Part shown: positions 1-12,602 of the stretch, one piece after another | How the letters are laid out: each line of letters starts with the position of its first letter | Position numbering within the stretch: position 1 is the stretch's first letter | Assembly (NCBI GenBank): GCA_020746835.1 | Contig: JAGPNK010000004.1 | Span: 124,001 to 188,000, forward strand | Source of the DNA: Stachybotrys elegans | Taxonomy: Eukaryota; Ascomycota; Sordariomycetes; Hypocreales; Stachybotryaceae | Reading direction: 5' to 3' | DNA: 64,000 nucleotides | The notes under the pieces: model-generated | The model's database searches: none | What the model was told of the DNA's origin: nothing | The model's input: the letters and a program-made list of their open reading frames with translations, nothing else | Translations under genes and position numbers: made by a program

Positions 1-3000
1 CTCCGTTCAAAACCCCAACAACTAGGGGAAGTGCCCCACGAATGCTTTCATGTGCAGCTATAACCTCCGCCTCTACAGTGAGATCACTGTTTTCGTCAAT
101 CAGCATTTGCCAACAAGAAATAGAGAAATACCAAACTTACCATGAAAACGCCACAACGTTCACTCCCTCTTTGCTGTGTGCCTCAACCCAGTCAGCAGGT
201 ATGTCTGGATTCCGGCTTGTCATCACGATATTTCTCGCGCCATTGTTGATCATCCAGTCGCAAAGAGAGACACCGAGCACTCCAGTCATGCCGGCAATCC
301 AATATGTGCTGTCCTTGCCCTTGAACATGGGTCTAGCGTCAATCCTCGTAGATTGTACTGATACAGCTTCGCATCTGAAGTCAATGATAGAGAGCGCCTC
401 TCCGACTACCAGCCCATCAGACAGTTCTGAGAGGCTGATGGTCGGGTGTTCTGCTAGCGGCAACCGCTTGCCTCGCTTAATGTCGTCCTGCAAGCTCTCC
501 AGGGTCGTTCCAAGAATCTCCTTCAGCACCAGCCCAGTGGACGGTCCGGCCAATGGGGATATGAGTGTTTTCAGCGTATCAACCCGGCAATAAGGCGGTA
601 GATTGGATATAAGGTCTGCTTCTTGACTACTAGATGCAGTTTCGTGGGAGCTGAAGCTGGCAAATGCTACAGGCGTTGATGGTAAAAGGTATGACAGATC
701 TGATCGAGTGACATATTCAGGCAGTCGAACCCACGAATTCTCAATCATCATTGTGTTTGAGTCTACCGTGAAAACAATGTTGACGTTACTCACAGCAGCC
801 TCAGCTGTGAAAGCCCAAGCCAAAATTCTGGAAGCATTATGGACAACGACAGTTTGCTCGGCACACCCAGTGAGGACAGTTGATGCGATCAAGCGAGCAA
901 CCAACGTGGCAAGGAGGTCATGTTCGGTGCCTGGTGCTACTTCAGCCTGAATCGCCGAGCTGGAGGGTAGGACCAAGATTGATGCCAAAGTGGTTACCAG
1001 AGCCAGGAATGTGGTTCCTGTTTTTGAGCATACGCCCAGAGCAACAAACTTGTGGCCTACAGGAGTTCGGATGGCCGAAAAGGATGCGTGCGTGGTGCGA
1101 AGTTCCAGCGTATCATCCGGACTGATGTTTGTCTTGGATACTGCAATCTCCCAAGGTGAGAGGTCATTGATGGATACCTCATGAAAGCTTGGCTGGACGA
1201 TGATAGGAGAGCTACATAGCTTCTTCTGCTGGGCAACAATTCTTTTTGTTGAATTGTACCGACTGTTCACCTCGGGGATCGTGCGGAGTCGCGGGAGAAG
1301 CAGTTTGTCATGTGTGTCCAAGACGAGTTCAGACTCAAGAGACCAAAGCGTTTGTTCATCCTGGAACTCAGAAGCGTGGAACCTGAGGAAGCATTCGGCC
1401 ACAATTCGGGGACTAGCGGTTGCCGGATTCGCGATATCGAGCTGCTGAAGGCGAAGGTCAAGCAGCTCGTTCACAGCGACGCGCCCAAACCCGGTCATCA
1501 TATTGGAGAATGGATCAATATCCAGTCGACCGCTCGTCACCCAAAACATCTTCTTCCCAACTCTGAATAGGGTTTTCAAGGCTGCAAAGGTTTCAGGGGT
1601 AATGTCTTTGAGAATTGGCTGATCCAGGTCGGTCAAGCATAGTATTGTCGACCTTGCGTCAATGTTGTTTGCGAAATCAATGTCAGTCAGGCTTTGATAA
1701 GTGCATACTTCTGTGGAAAAGGAGGCCAAAATTGACTCAAGCTCCGTAACCAGGTGCGAGCTTCGTCGAGTTCTTCCGCCGACAATGATCAGTTTTGCGA
1801 CTGGAGCAATACAACCGACCGGATATCCCAAAGGCTCCCGTAGAAACTGAACTGTTTCGTCGACTGCCTGCGCAACAAAGTTATACGCGCTGAGTACTTC
1901 CTTCCACTGGGTAGGAACGCTGATGTCGGCCTTGGAGAAGCCTGAATCCAATAGGAGGCTGTCCCACTGCTCTGGAGAAACATGAGGCGAGTGGTCGGAT
2001 CGTCCTTCTTTGCCCACTCCGAGCCACCAGCCGGGCAAGGTGCCAAAGATGAAGCTGCTGCTGGCCAGGCCATCTAGTCCTCCCAGCCCCTCGCCAAGTA
2101 CAAGAAATCCGCCCGGTCTTAGGAGTTTCCGAATGCTGCGAAGCGTTGTCACAAGATCGCTTGTTGCGTGAACAACAAAGAAGGCGACAACGAGATCATA
2201 AGCAGCCGCAGAGTACCCTTGCACAGTAGGGTCTCTTTCAGCGTCCAGAGTCTTGTAAATCATACGACCGCCGTACGGAGAGAAAGTCTGTGACGCGTTT
2301 TCGAAAAATGCAGCGGAAATGTCCGTGTAAGTGTATGAGCGGAAATCGGGACCAAGGTTGCGAGTAATCTCCTTGGTAGCGCCGCCAGTTCCAGCACCTA
2401 TCTCTATTATGTTCATGTGCGGATAACGGTCGGCGATTTGCCGAATAGCCTGGCTCACCCATTGAGTCGACACCTTCATCATGGAGCCCTCGGCATAGTA
2501 TCGATCCAGAACACCGGACTTGCGAAACTCTTCTAGCATCGTGGTCTCGCCTCTGAAAACCCGAGGCATATGTGTTCCGACAAGATGCATGATTTCAAAG
2601 TCTACAGCACCTGACATTGAACCAGCGGCCTCGATTAGGCTGTCCCTGGTATCGTATAGCCAATGCGGTTCCACCCACTTGTGCTGTCCAGACTCGACCA
2701 TGGCAGTAGTAAGCCGAGCATGCCTGAGATAATGATTGTAAGGAAACTCCTCTCTCAGTGGATCATCCGACGCTATGTCTCTTTCAAACTGCCGGAGATA
2801 GAATACTGCGGTTTGTTCCAAGAGACGCACCATTTTCTCATGTTCGTCTATTAGGGGGATAGCTTGTGATACAGCCAACTCATCCACTGATGCGTTGATC
2901 CAGTGTGTCTTGGAGAAAATCTTTCGATCTTGGCTTTCCCCCTGTACTCCAAGTGGAAGAAAGGTTGCTTCCTGTACTTGGATTGCGCCATGAGAACCCT

Positions 3001-6000
3001 GACCTGGACTCAAATTCACATCACCACAGATAGCCCTCTCATTGGGCTTTGGGGGGTGTATGACAGCGTCTAGGATGTATTCTGTACAATCGGACAGGAC
3101 ATCCCTCGACCAAGGTAACGCGGATGGATTGACTCGAATTCGCCGAATTGATGTCGGGAGGTGTAAACTTCGGAGGCTTTCGTCTCGAGGGTAGCAGTAT
3201 GCCAGGATACAGGACTGTAACATGGAATCAAGCTCAGATGGATGGACAAGCAGGTCTTTGTGACATCGCATATCAACCACGCAAGAAGACCTTAGATGCC
3301 GTCTTTTGAGCTCTCTGAGGGATCTGAATGACCCACCAAAGCCATATCCTAGCTCGGCCAGGGCTTCGTAGAAGCGATCTGCAATGACCTGGACCATGCG
3401 GCTTGGCGCTGGCTTTCGGAGAGGGAGGATAGATGAAGAGGCAGGTCCCAAAATAACGTGCACATCTGCACTCGCTGTCAATGTCAGTTCATCCGGGTTC
3501 GAAGGCAGTGCTGCTGAGTAGGTGAACCTGGCGCGGATGCGACCTGCTTTCTCATCGACTGTGATATCGGCTAGCCGAATGAGAACCTCGATACCCAAGT
3601 CGTCTTTCTCAAAGAACATGGCTTGATGGGCGACGAAGTTTTCGATGTCTATCAGGCGGATGCTCTTCCCAAGGGTGGTGGCGAGAGAGCGCGTAGCCTC
3701 GATGGCGGTCGTCAGATATCCTGCTGCTGGAAAGACAATTTGGCCCTGAAGTTGGTGGCCCGACATCCAGTCCAGCTCATGGACATGCAGCACGTTCTTC
3801 CATATGGCGTGATGAGGAGCGCTGTCGGTTGCACTGCTTCCAAGTAAGCAGTGGGGAGGATCCCTGCGGCGTCGAAACTTCTTGGAAGTTCGTGACTCAT
3901 GCCAGTGTTCGTTGTCGTGATCCCAGCTGTAGCTCGGGGCATCTTTTACCACGTTGAACCGGCCTTGGAAGCTGTTTAGTGCTTGTTCGTATCTATCAAG
4001 GCAAACCCTTCCAGCCTCCAAATGCTCCCAAATAAAGCCCAGGCCAGTCGAAAGTGCCCTGATGGCATTTGCGCCGCGTTTCAGCAACCCTGTATATGGG
4101 GCTTCTCTTTGCGTGCTCGTCTGGAGTGTTTGCGAGCAGGGCGATTTGAGAGCTGGATGCGCCCCGACCTCAATAACCAAGTCGGGTCCGCCCTCCAATA
4201 GTCCGACAGCATTTTCTACAGCAAGGGAAAACAAAACAGGCCGAGCCATATTGTCAGCCCAGTAAGTCCCTGACAGATCCATGGTCGAGTCCACGGGACG
4301 GCCGTATACGCTAGAGATCCAAATGCAGGATGAGGCAGGCTTTTGCGGCTGTATGCCATGGCGAACAAGGGAATCCAGGTAAGGGGAGACGCAGGGCATC
4401 ATATGAGCAGAATGATATGCCCTGTCCACCTTGAGCCGTCTTCTGAATACGTCCTCGTCTTCAAGCAGCGTCTCCATTTCAGTAATAGCATCTTCGTCAC
4501 CCGCCAAGGTGACGCTCGAAGCAGAGTTTACAGCGGCAATGCTGATTCGGCCCGAGAATACGGGATCACTGCATAACTCTTCCATGCTTTCGGCTGAGTC
4601 ACCAACAGCAAGCATGGCGCCGCCGATGTGCTGGCCGTTGGGGCTTGAAGCACAAGCCAAATGGATCCCTCGATAGTAGGCAATGCAGATCGCATCCTTG
4701 GCTGAAAGATAGCCAGCGGCGTACGCTGCAGCGATCTCGCCAGATGAGTGGCCTACGACGGCATCAAACTTGACGTCGGCCAGTTGCAGGAGATCTACAA
4801 GCATGATCTGTATCGCTGTGCAGAGTGGCTGCGAAATGGCTGCCTCGTTAAGTCGCGAGGAAGACGGATCAGCAAGAAGCTCGGCCTTCAAAGACCAACT
4901 GGGCTTGTCGGGTAGCTGGCTGAGAATCTCATCAAGGGTTTCAATTATTCTGCTTGCAGTAGCAGACGCTTCGACAAGCTCCGCCCCCATGAGGGCGTAC
5001 TGTGCGCCTTGCCCAGTGAATATTCCCAAAATCTTTCTCTTCCTGGAAGCTGGGAGTGCCTTGGTGCCGATATTGTCTTTATCTAGCTTCTCGTTGATTT
5101 GATGGCTGAGATCTTCGATCGATGAAGCTGGTATAGAGACTCGACAAGGGAGTATAGATCGACGTTCCCGAAGTGTCCAGGCAAGGTCGTCAGGGTTGAT
5201 ATAAGATCCCTGGCCATCTAAGAAGGTGGCATACGCTACGAGGGTCTTTCTGAGCGAATTTTCTGTGAAAGCTGAAAAGACAAAAGGCGTGAAGATGTGA
5301 CTACCGCGCTCTGAATTGGAGTATTTGCCGTTCTCGTAGCTCTCGACGATTGCCTAAAACCTGGTCAGCATGTGTCTCTTCTTTTTACCATCTGGGATAA
5401 TGAATACATGAGCATTGGCGCCTCCAAATCCGAAACTGTTTACGCTCGCTCTCATCGTCTGACCAGAGCCTTCAAGCCACGGTTGAGTCTCGGTCGGGAT
5501 CTTGACGCCCTTGTAGAAAGGCGCAACGCGATCACTGAGTTGGTTGAACAGAAGGTTTGGTGGTATGAGCCGATGCTGTAGTGCCAGAGACACCTTCATC
5601 AGAGATGCCACGCCGGCAACGCCCTCAGTATGTCCAAGCACTGTTTTTAGAGAACCAACAAGCAAAGGCCCTACACTCCCTGTTCCATCTGCCTCGCGGC
5701 TCGCACCGAATGCCCTAAATATGGCCTCTGCTTCGGCAGGATCCCCAGCAGGTGTGCCCGTGCCATGCGCCTCAAAGAACTGTGGGTGGTTCGCCACATC
5801 CTGGAGTTCAAGGCCGGCCTTGGCATAAGTAGTGCGTATAAGGGCCTCCTGCGCAGCTGGATTAGGCATAGTTATGCCACCATAATTGGATGCACCGTCT
5901 TGGTTCAGGGCAGTTTCCCTAATCACACTCTCAATGTGATCTCCATCTTCTAGTGCTGCTCGCAACGTCTTTAGCACCAGAACACCTATACCCTCTCCTC

Positions 6001-6721
6001 GGGCATACCCGTTTGCCTCTGCGTCCCACATGCGAGACTGACCATCGGGGGAGAGCATCTTGAGCTTGCTTTCCATGACAAAGCTTTCGGGTCCAAGGAT
6101 CAGGTTGCTCCCACAAGCCAAAGCCACCCTGGAATCTCCTGACCGGAGGGCTTGCACTGCCAGATGAACCGCAACCAGACTTGACGAGCAAGCTGTATCG
6201 ACCGTTATAGATGGACCCTTTAGATCAAAGAAGTGGGATAGTCGATTTGACAGGATACTAGCACCAGAGCCAGTTGCGGTGTAAGTGGGCAGGTTGCTTA
6301 AATCACGGAACATGATTGCGTTGTAGTCGTGGGACATTGCCCCGACGTAAACACCCGTGTCAGTTCCTCTGAGCTTGTCTATGGGAACACCTGCTCTCTC
6401 TAGAGCTTCATAGGTCACCTCCATGAGCAATCGCTGCTGAGGGTCCATGGCCTTGGCTTCAACGGGCTTGATGCCGAAGAAGCCAGCATCAAAAGCACCC
6501 GGAGAATCCCGGAGCAGGTAGGCATGCTGAACATCCGTAGAGCCATGATGTGATCCATCGGGGTGGTAAAACCCCGCGGGGTTGAAGCGGCTCTCTGGGA
6601 TCACTTGTCGAACATCTCGCGGCTGCCGAAGGATCTCCCAAAGACTGGATGGGGAGTTGACACCGCCAGCAAATCGACACCCACTTCCAATTATTGCAAT
6701 GGGTTCATTGTTCGTGGACAT
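1..6721 (-). CDS. Highly reducing polyketide synthase without ER domain, C-terminus outside window (possible PKS-NRPS)
   Basis: Iterative type I PKS that builds a reduced, C-methylated polyketide. Exons read 6721-5408, 5353-141 and 86-1 (continuing off the edge); introns 5354-5407 and 87-140 are each 54 nt. About 2,200 residues are visible. KS at about 8-430 has Cys in TACSSS, EAHGTGT and the GHTEG histidine. AT starts near 545 (GIFTGQGAQ, GHSSGE). DH near 940-1225 keeps the H-x3-G-x4-P histidine (SGHQLQGQIVFP) and HPSELD. A C-methyltransferase near 1,420 has EIGAGTGG. A structural half and the start of a KR (GMTGVLG) lie near 2,120. No ER Rossmann module is present between MT and KR, as in LovB and tenellin-type synthases, and a separate ER gene lies 2.6 kb away. 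The KS resembles PKS-NRPS hybrids, but the ACP and anything after it are not visible. The ATG at 6721 is the first in frame; upstream codons are non-ATG. Confidence 0.93.
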
Positions 6722-7508
6722 GGTAGGATACTGCAAATGCAATTGGCATCCCTTGGCGAAATTACTGACGACGACAGGTGTTCAGTAAACACCTGGTCCT
6801 GCTCTAGGCGATTTTCGTACAAACACACGATGTCAGTATAAGTATCCGGACTCTGCATGCACATCCCTTCCCTGCTTTGGTAACCCCGCAAGGTAGTTTT
6901 ATCATCACATGTGTGACCGAGCTCGGATCTTGATCGTTCATTGTTGGGTTGGTGGCAAGGCGTGGAGATAGACGGGGCAACGCACTATACGCAAACGGCG
7001 GGGTGGCTCTAGGCATCATGCAGTAATATGTACTTACAGGGCTGAGGGGTATTTATCCTGGTGAAATGGACAGGCCCTTATCCGCTCAGCTCACATGTGT
7101 GCGGGTATGTAGGCATCTTGTCAGCCTAGGCCAGGTAGTGAGAAATTCGAGGTACTTCCCTCCATGTATCCTTCACAGAAGGGTACACGACGTGGAGCGT
7201 AGAGTAGGAGTGGCCTGTCCGGGCAGGGGGCATCCCGCACCTGATACGAAGCAGCGTCATTAATCTTACAGTGCGTGTCTTTTGCGGAACCTGAAAGCGG
7301 GCTGTAGTCAGGCTCTAAGGCGCGCTATTTTGCCGAGTGCTCTTGTGAATTGCCGCTTTCTGGACATTGGACCTGGCATGATCGGTTATTGAGTACCTGG
7401 CTGACGTGCCGCTCAAGATGGTAGACTTGGCGTGCATGGCTCTGATGTTACCAAATCTTGATTGCCTGAATTCTAGGACAGCATAAACCCAACCGTTCTG
7501 TCTCGTTG
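6722..7508. promoter_or_regulatory. Divergent promoter region of PKS and P450
   Basis: This gap of about 790 bp separates the start codons of the left PKS (minus strand) and the P450 (plus strand), so it should carry both promoters. No convincing ORF, RNA gene or long repeat was seen in it. The shared WTCGGCGRT element of the right-hand cluster was not seen here. Confidence 0.55.
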
Positions 7509-9234
7509 ATGGCATCTACCAATCTCTTCTCGTGGGTACTGGTAGACCTGGGTGAGGTCACTACGTCGGCTGTAGCTGTCTCCCTCGGAGCTCTGCTGCT
7601 GCTGATTTTTGCCCTGCAGGTGGCTAGACGTGAGGATGGACCACCCACTCTCAATGATCCCATTCCGGGTATCTTCAATGCGCTGCAGTTCATGTTTGAC
7701 AACAATACCTTCATGTTACGCGTGCAGCGCGCGCTGAAGAATAACAATCTTATGCGATTCTACATAATCAGGAAGCCTGTCTACCTCGCCACCGGACCAG
7801 CTGCCGTCAAGGCAATGTTCGGCCGCGAGCTGATGCACCACGTTACGAATCAGGAGCAGATGGTTCTTTTCGCGATGCCCACTCTCCAGAAAATGAACCG
7901 TGAAGAGGTTCGCCGCTGGGTGGACGACAAATCGGGCGCCACCAAGACTCCTCTTCCCGGCACCGCAGAGGGCATACCACAAAGGCAGCGGCTCTGGTAT
8001 ACATATGAGCACATCCATGTGGAGTACCTAGGCAAGCCGCAGAACCTCCATCCGCTGGTCAATTTGTTCAGCAGTAAGATGGAATTGGCGTTGGAGCGTT
8101 ATCCGATCGGCCAGTGGGTGACTGTCAGCGTTCAGGATATGTGTCGACAAGAGCTTGCTGCCTCGGCTATGGAGACGTTGTTCGGCCCTGAACTCATCGG
8201 CTTGACCCCCGACTTTGTGTCGCGCTTCTGGCGGTTCGACCGCAATGCTTTCAAGTTGATTGTCGGAGTCCCCAAGTGGATAGATCCTGCGGTGCATGAG
8301 ACACACAATCATTTTGTCGATGGGATTGGAACATGGCTAGAAAACGGCCTATCAAAAATGAATTGGAACGGCCCTGACACCGACGCCAACTGGGAACCTC
8401 TTTTCGGAGGCCGTGTTGTCCGTGAACTTGTGAAATGGATGTTGGAAACGAATTGGAGAAAGGAGGTTATAGCCGCAACATTGGGGGCACTGATATTTGG
8501 GTACGAAAACCAAGCCTTGACTTCGCCGTATACGTTACTAACGTCACAGCAGCCTAACATCCAATAGCGTCCCAGTAACCATATGGATGCTCATGGAAAT
8601 GATACAGGACCCGTCTCTTCTCCAAGCTGTGCGCGAGGAAGTGGCCACTGCCATGGTTATCGATCCTAAAACCGGTAACCAGACGCTGAGCAGCCACAAG
8701 CTTGTGGCATTACCATTATTGCAATCCATCTGGACAGAAACACTTCGATTGCGAATCAATTTCAACATTACTCGGGATGTCAAACAGCCCGTCACCATCA
8801 ATGGCCACCTTATTCCTAAGGGTTCCATACTCCAGGCGCCTATGATGGTGTCGCATTGTATGGAGGATGTCTGGGCTGCTGACGGCCATCCAGCATCGGA
8901 GTTTTGGGCCGAACGACATGTCAAGTATATTGATGAGATCGATGCATTGGGTCAAATTAGTCGCAAACGTGTATTCGCCATGGCTGGGGATGCAACCTCA
9001 TACTTCCCATTCGGTGGCGGCATCAACATATGCCCTGGTCGTCAATTCGCCAAGTTCGAGGTGTTCTCCGCCATAGGGCTCATCCTTTCTCGGTTCGATA
9101 TAGAGTTGATCGGTTGGACGCAGACAGATGGAAAACCCTCAGATAGGGCAGCACGAGCAGACCTGCGCTACTCCGGAGCTGGTGCTATGCCTCCAGATCG
9201 AGATATGAAGATCAGATGGCGACGAATTGCATGA
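7509..9234 (+). CDS. Membrane-anchored cytochrome P450 monooxygenase (CYP7/CYP8-like class)
   Basis: Heme-thiolate monooxygenase expected to oxidise the product of the neighbouring PKS at the ER membrane. Exons are 7509-8500 and 8550-9234; the 49-nt intron has GTACGA, a TACTAAC branch point and CACAG. The spliced protein is 558 residues. An N-terminal hydrophobic anchor lies at about 14-37. The intron interrupts the I-helix, which reads GSLTSNSVPVTIW and lacks the common AGxxT pattern, as in CYP7/CYP8-type enzymes. The K-helix ExxR is ETLR near residue 391. The heme loop FGGGINICPGR near 484-494 supplies the cysteine ligand. The ATG at 7509 follows an in-frame TTG and is the only sensible start. 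It is divergent from the PKS and tandem with the trans-ER region, so it probably belongs to that cluster; the substrate is unknown. Confidence 0.93.
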
Positions 9235-9304
9235 TATGGACTGACTACAACTACTTTCAATTGACAAAGTCTGGTGACTTACTGTATTCCTAGATTTGTT
9301 ATAT

Positions 9305-10526
9305 TCACTTGGTAGATGGCTCGGTCATCTTGTCAGACAATCTCACAACTAGCTTCTGACCCCTCACCTCCCCTTTTCTCAGCATCTCCAACCCTTCAAG
9401 GATGCACTTGTCCCAAAATCCTGACAGCTCGCGTATGGGATGAGGTTTTATCGATCCTGCATCTAGCAATGTTTGTAGTTCCGTCTTCCAAAGCTGGCCC
9501 TGGTTGAACAAGACTTGATTCGCTTCGCGTGAGTAAGCAGACAGCCCTGTTCCAAGCTGGGTACTTTGCCCTAATGCCTCGTAGCCCATAACCTCCTTGA
9601 CGCGTATCAGCTTTCTGGTGCGCCACGAGTCATCGAGGGCTTCAAGACAGGCGTAGCGCCCTCCAGTGCGAGCCATGGCAGCAAAGCATGCCGCTACAGA
9701 GGTAGGGCTCGTAATACAATCGATGGCATGTCGTATCGGCACCTTTGCTAACTTCTTGACCGTTTCGGAGCACGAAGGTGAAGTGTATGCTGCTGTGCCG
9801 GCTGCTCCGTACTCGGTAGCCAGGCTGGCGGAATGTGTTGAGGTCATGGCAATAGGAACATACCCAGAGCTGCGTATTGGTGATTAGCCCACTGTCACTC
9901 CACATCTGCTTCCATAAAGGATGGGCTGCGATAGCAACTTACAGGTTCAGCATTTGACATGCCATAGTGCCTGTGGCGGTTGCGCCTCCATACACCAAAA
10001 TCGGTTCCTTTTGGTCGCTTGGCTTGGAGGGCACTCCTGCAAGGGCCAAGGCACTCTCATCTGACATAGCCATGGCCACGGTGGCCCAGCCAACACCCCC
10101 CAGTGCAGCTCCCTGTAAGTCAGTCCACTCCTCCGGCACCCGTAGCAGTGTCCTCGCGTCGGCCACTATCCACTCAGAAAAGGCGCCATAGTCGGTGCTT
10201 TGAGGTGTTTGATCCGCATCTCCTCTTTGGTTGTAAGGGAACACAGCGCCGCAAACTCTTGTGCCAAGGCCCAAGCCAGTGCTGTAAACTGAGTCTCCTT
10301 GTTTCTCCACAGTACCGCAAAAGTCAGATCCAACACCTTGTCCTGGAGAAGGGAAGTGCGTGATGTTTTTGTAGTCGATTGGGTTCAGAGCCACTGCCAA
10401 CACACGGATGATGACGTGATAGTCAGAGTGCAGCTCTGGGAGTGCAGCTGCGCTATTGACTATTATCGGCAAGTCATCGGGGCCAGTAGAGGAATCAGAT
10501 TGTATAAGAGCACGCTGTGTTGTCAT
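9305..10526 (-). CDS. Trans-acting enoyl reductase (LovC-like, MDR superfamily)
   Basis: Stand-alone NADPH-dependent enoyl reductase expected to reduce enoyl intermediates on the ER-less PKS next door. Exons are 10526-9943 and 9869-9305; the 73-nt intron has GTAAGT, a GCTAATC branch point and GCAG. The protein is 382 residues, close to the LovC/TenC size. The GroES-like half has LAVALNPIDYK and GSDFCGTV. The cofactor half has VYGGATATG followed across the splice by ACQMLNLSGY, the pattern seen in fungal PKS-partner ERs. The upstream codon opening the frame at 10559 is GTG, so ATG 10526 is chosen. The gene ends 70 bp after the P450, convergent with it. Sequence resemblance to the second ER in the window (44.3 kb) is clear but moderate, so it is a separate partner rather than a recent duplicate. 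Confidence 0.92.
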
Positions 10527-11009
10527 TTTTAGTGCGGCTAACGTTCCAGCATCTGGCACAGATAGGCATTAAATATAAAATGTATTAGGTACAAAGGAGT
10601 TTTAAGTATTGAAAACCAATGTGAGTTTTGTAAGCGCTGAATAAGCCAGTAGGATTTACTCAGTAGCTCGATTTTATGGCTTTTGGGATGTACCTTTTTA
10701 CTGCATTTTATACTTGGCTGATGGAGGGGTATAACTTTAGAGCAGCGAGTAGACATGCCGGTGTTATTTCGGCTTTCCACGATGCTTATATACATCAAGA
10801 TCCTTGGCAAGGAATTTTATTGGTTTTGACTGCACTTTGTCACTCAAATGGAGAAGGTATTGGCTGCGGAAATACATAGCATCGTAACGCCTGTGACTCT
10901 TCCCCAGATGTCTATAGGGTAGTTAGGTTGCCAGTGCCAAATACACGCCTGAGCATTTTCTTAGAGCTGATTGCCCTGGACGTTCAGGAAGCATTGTGTT
11001 GGTTCTTTG
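10527..11009. other. Intergenic, no gene seen
   Basis: Lies between the start of the trans-ER and the stop of the Zn2Cys6 gene, both on the minus strand, so it is the ER promoter plus the regulator's 3' region. It is AT-rich for about 150 bp next to the ER start. No coding or structured feature can be supported. Confidence 0.5.
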
Positions 11010-12602
11010 CTATTTCTCTGTCAATTCGCCATAGATAGATTGAAACAGTCGCTTAACAATCAAGGCTGCAGGAAACCCCTTTTCAAGCCCTTCCAAAAGA
11101 CGAAAACATTGTATCAGCCTCATATGTCCCCTCTCCTTCCCGTTCGATTCCTCCTTCAATGACGATATGGAGGCGAGCATAGCCGGCATAAGAAGCGGAA
11201 CAACCATCGGAGGTACATATGATAAAACTCCATTTCTCGGATACAACTGTAACGCGTTGACGATGTTGTCGGCCGCCAATTCGACCATATCTGTTTGGTT
11301 GTTGAAGGAAGAAACGGCAATTATTGTTGCGTTTTGGCAGAGAAGCAAATGACTCCAGCATATCCTCAAAGACAGGCCTGATTGCTCGTCGAGTTCACCA
11401 AGCGGGCGGATGGTGGCATGTAGGCGGGCAGAGGATGTGTGCTGGGGATTGAGGGATTCGCGTAGGGCCAAAACAAGACCAATAACACGATCCCATATTT
11501 GAGTGATTCTTTCCGCTTCTTCTGCGGAAAAGAGGATGCTGCCTTGAAGCTGCATGTTTTGGAAGACAATAGTCGCTGTCCCGGGTGGAACTTGGTAGCT
11601 GGTTGTGTGTAGACGCAGTGGTCTTCCCATGCTGTATGATAGCCACGCGTCTCGTAGCAAGCAGCATTGCCAAATAGTTTTCCACGTCGCCACAGTCCTT
11701 GAAGCGGCTTCGGTGGTTTCCATCGAGGGTAAATGAAGGCCCTGCGTGTGGATGGTGCTAAAAGCAATGCCCGACCAATACCAGGATTGCTTAACGTCCT
11801 CGGCATCATCAAACCAGAAGCTGAGTAACAGAGCTGATTGGACCAACGTCATCTTGTCATTCTCACCGCTAAGATCAAAAAGAAGTTTGGCACGCAGGAC
11901 ATAACTCGCTTTGATCGCACTGGTCGAGCATTCGACAATATAGCTGGCGCTGACAGAGAACATGCTCCATAGAAGAAGCAGGTTCATACTGTTCAGACCA
12001 GCTTGAGCATAATTATCGAGAAAGGAATATCCGTCAATGACCGGGAAGATAGGATGGATGAAGCGAAAGTAGGCTGAGATGAGCTCGTCGCTCTCTCTTG
12101 GGAGATCAAAGCAGCCTTTGGACTTTAAATAACCGAGATCATCTGCATCAAGGTGTTGATCAACTGTCCCGTTGATCGTAAGATGCCTGCTCGTGGATTT
12201 GCCGGCGTACATGATATCCCAAATAGATCCGTAGCCAGTCTCTCCAACATATAGCGATGTTGGACGCTGGCTTGGCTGGGTTATGATTGATGCACCAATT
12301 CTGGCCTGATCCTCGGCAGAGACCGGGCCAGGAACCGAACGTTCATTGGAAGCTTGGCGTAGGGAGAGAGCAGGATTGTTCTTCCTCTGTCTGATTGTGG
12401 ATCTAGGAAGAGTTAATATTTACAGAGACAGGTTCAAGCCTCATACTGACGTATAAGTCTTGCGGTTTCGCAGCCTGCAGTCATCTAGACCATGCTCTTG
12501 GCAGTACAAACACGAACCACTGCCTTGTTGCCAGTCACACCGGACCTTTCGCTCGTGACATGTCGCACAAACATTGAATGCGCGTTTCCGACCACGTGGC
12601 AT
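11010..12602 (-). CDS. Zn2Cys6 fungal transcription factor with fungal-specific middle domain
   Basis: Putative pathway regulator of the left cluster. Exons are 12602-12451 and 12402-11010, separated by a 48-nt intron (GTCAGT...CCTAG); the protein is 514 residues. Exon 1 carries the binuclear cluster with cysteines at 12, 15, 22, 31, 34 and 42, preceded by basic RGRKR. The linker contains YVGETGYGSIWD, and the remaining protein is the fungal-specific transcription-factor domain (FIHPIFPVID, SYSMGRPLRLH). The zinc-finger exon has to be spliced on; the long open frame alone would miss the DNA-binding domain. It is divergent from the FMN oxidase gene, and the 760-bp region between them holds a TTCGG repeat array. 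Its regulatory target is inferred from position only. Confidence 0.9.
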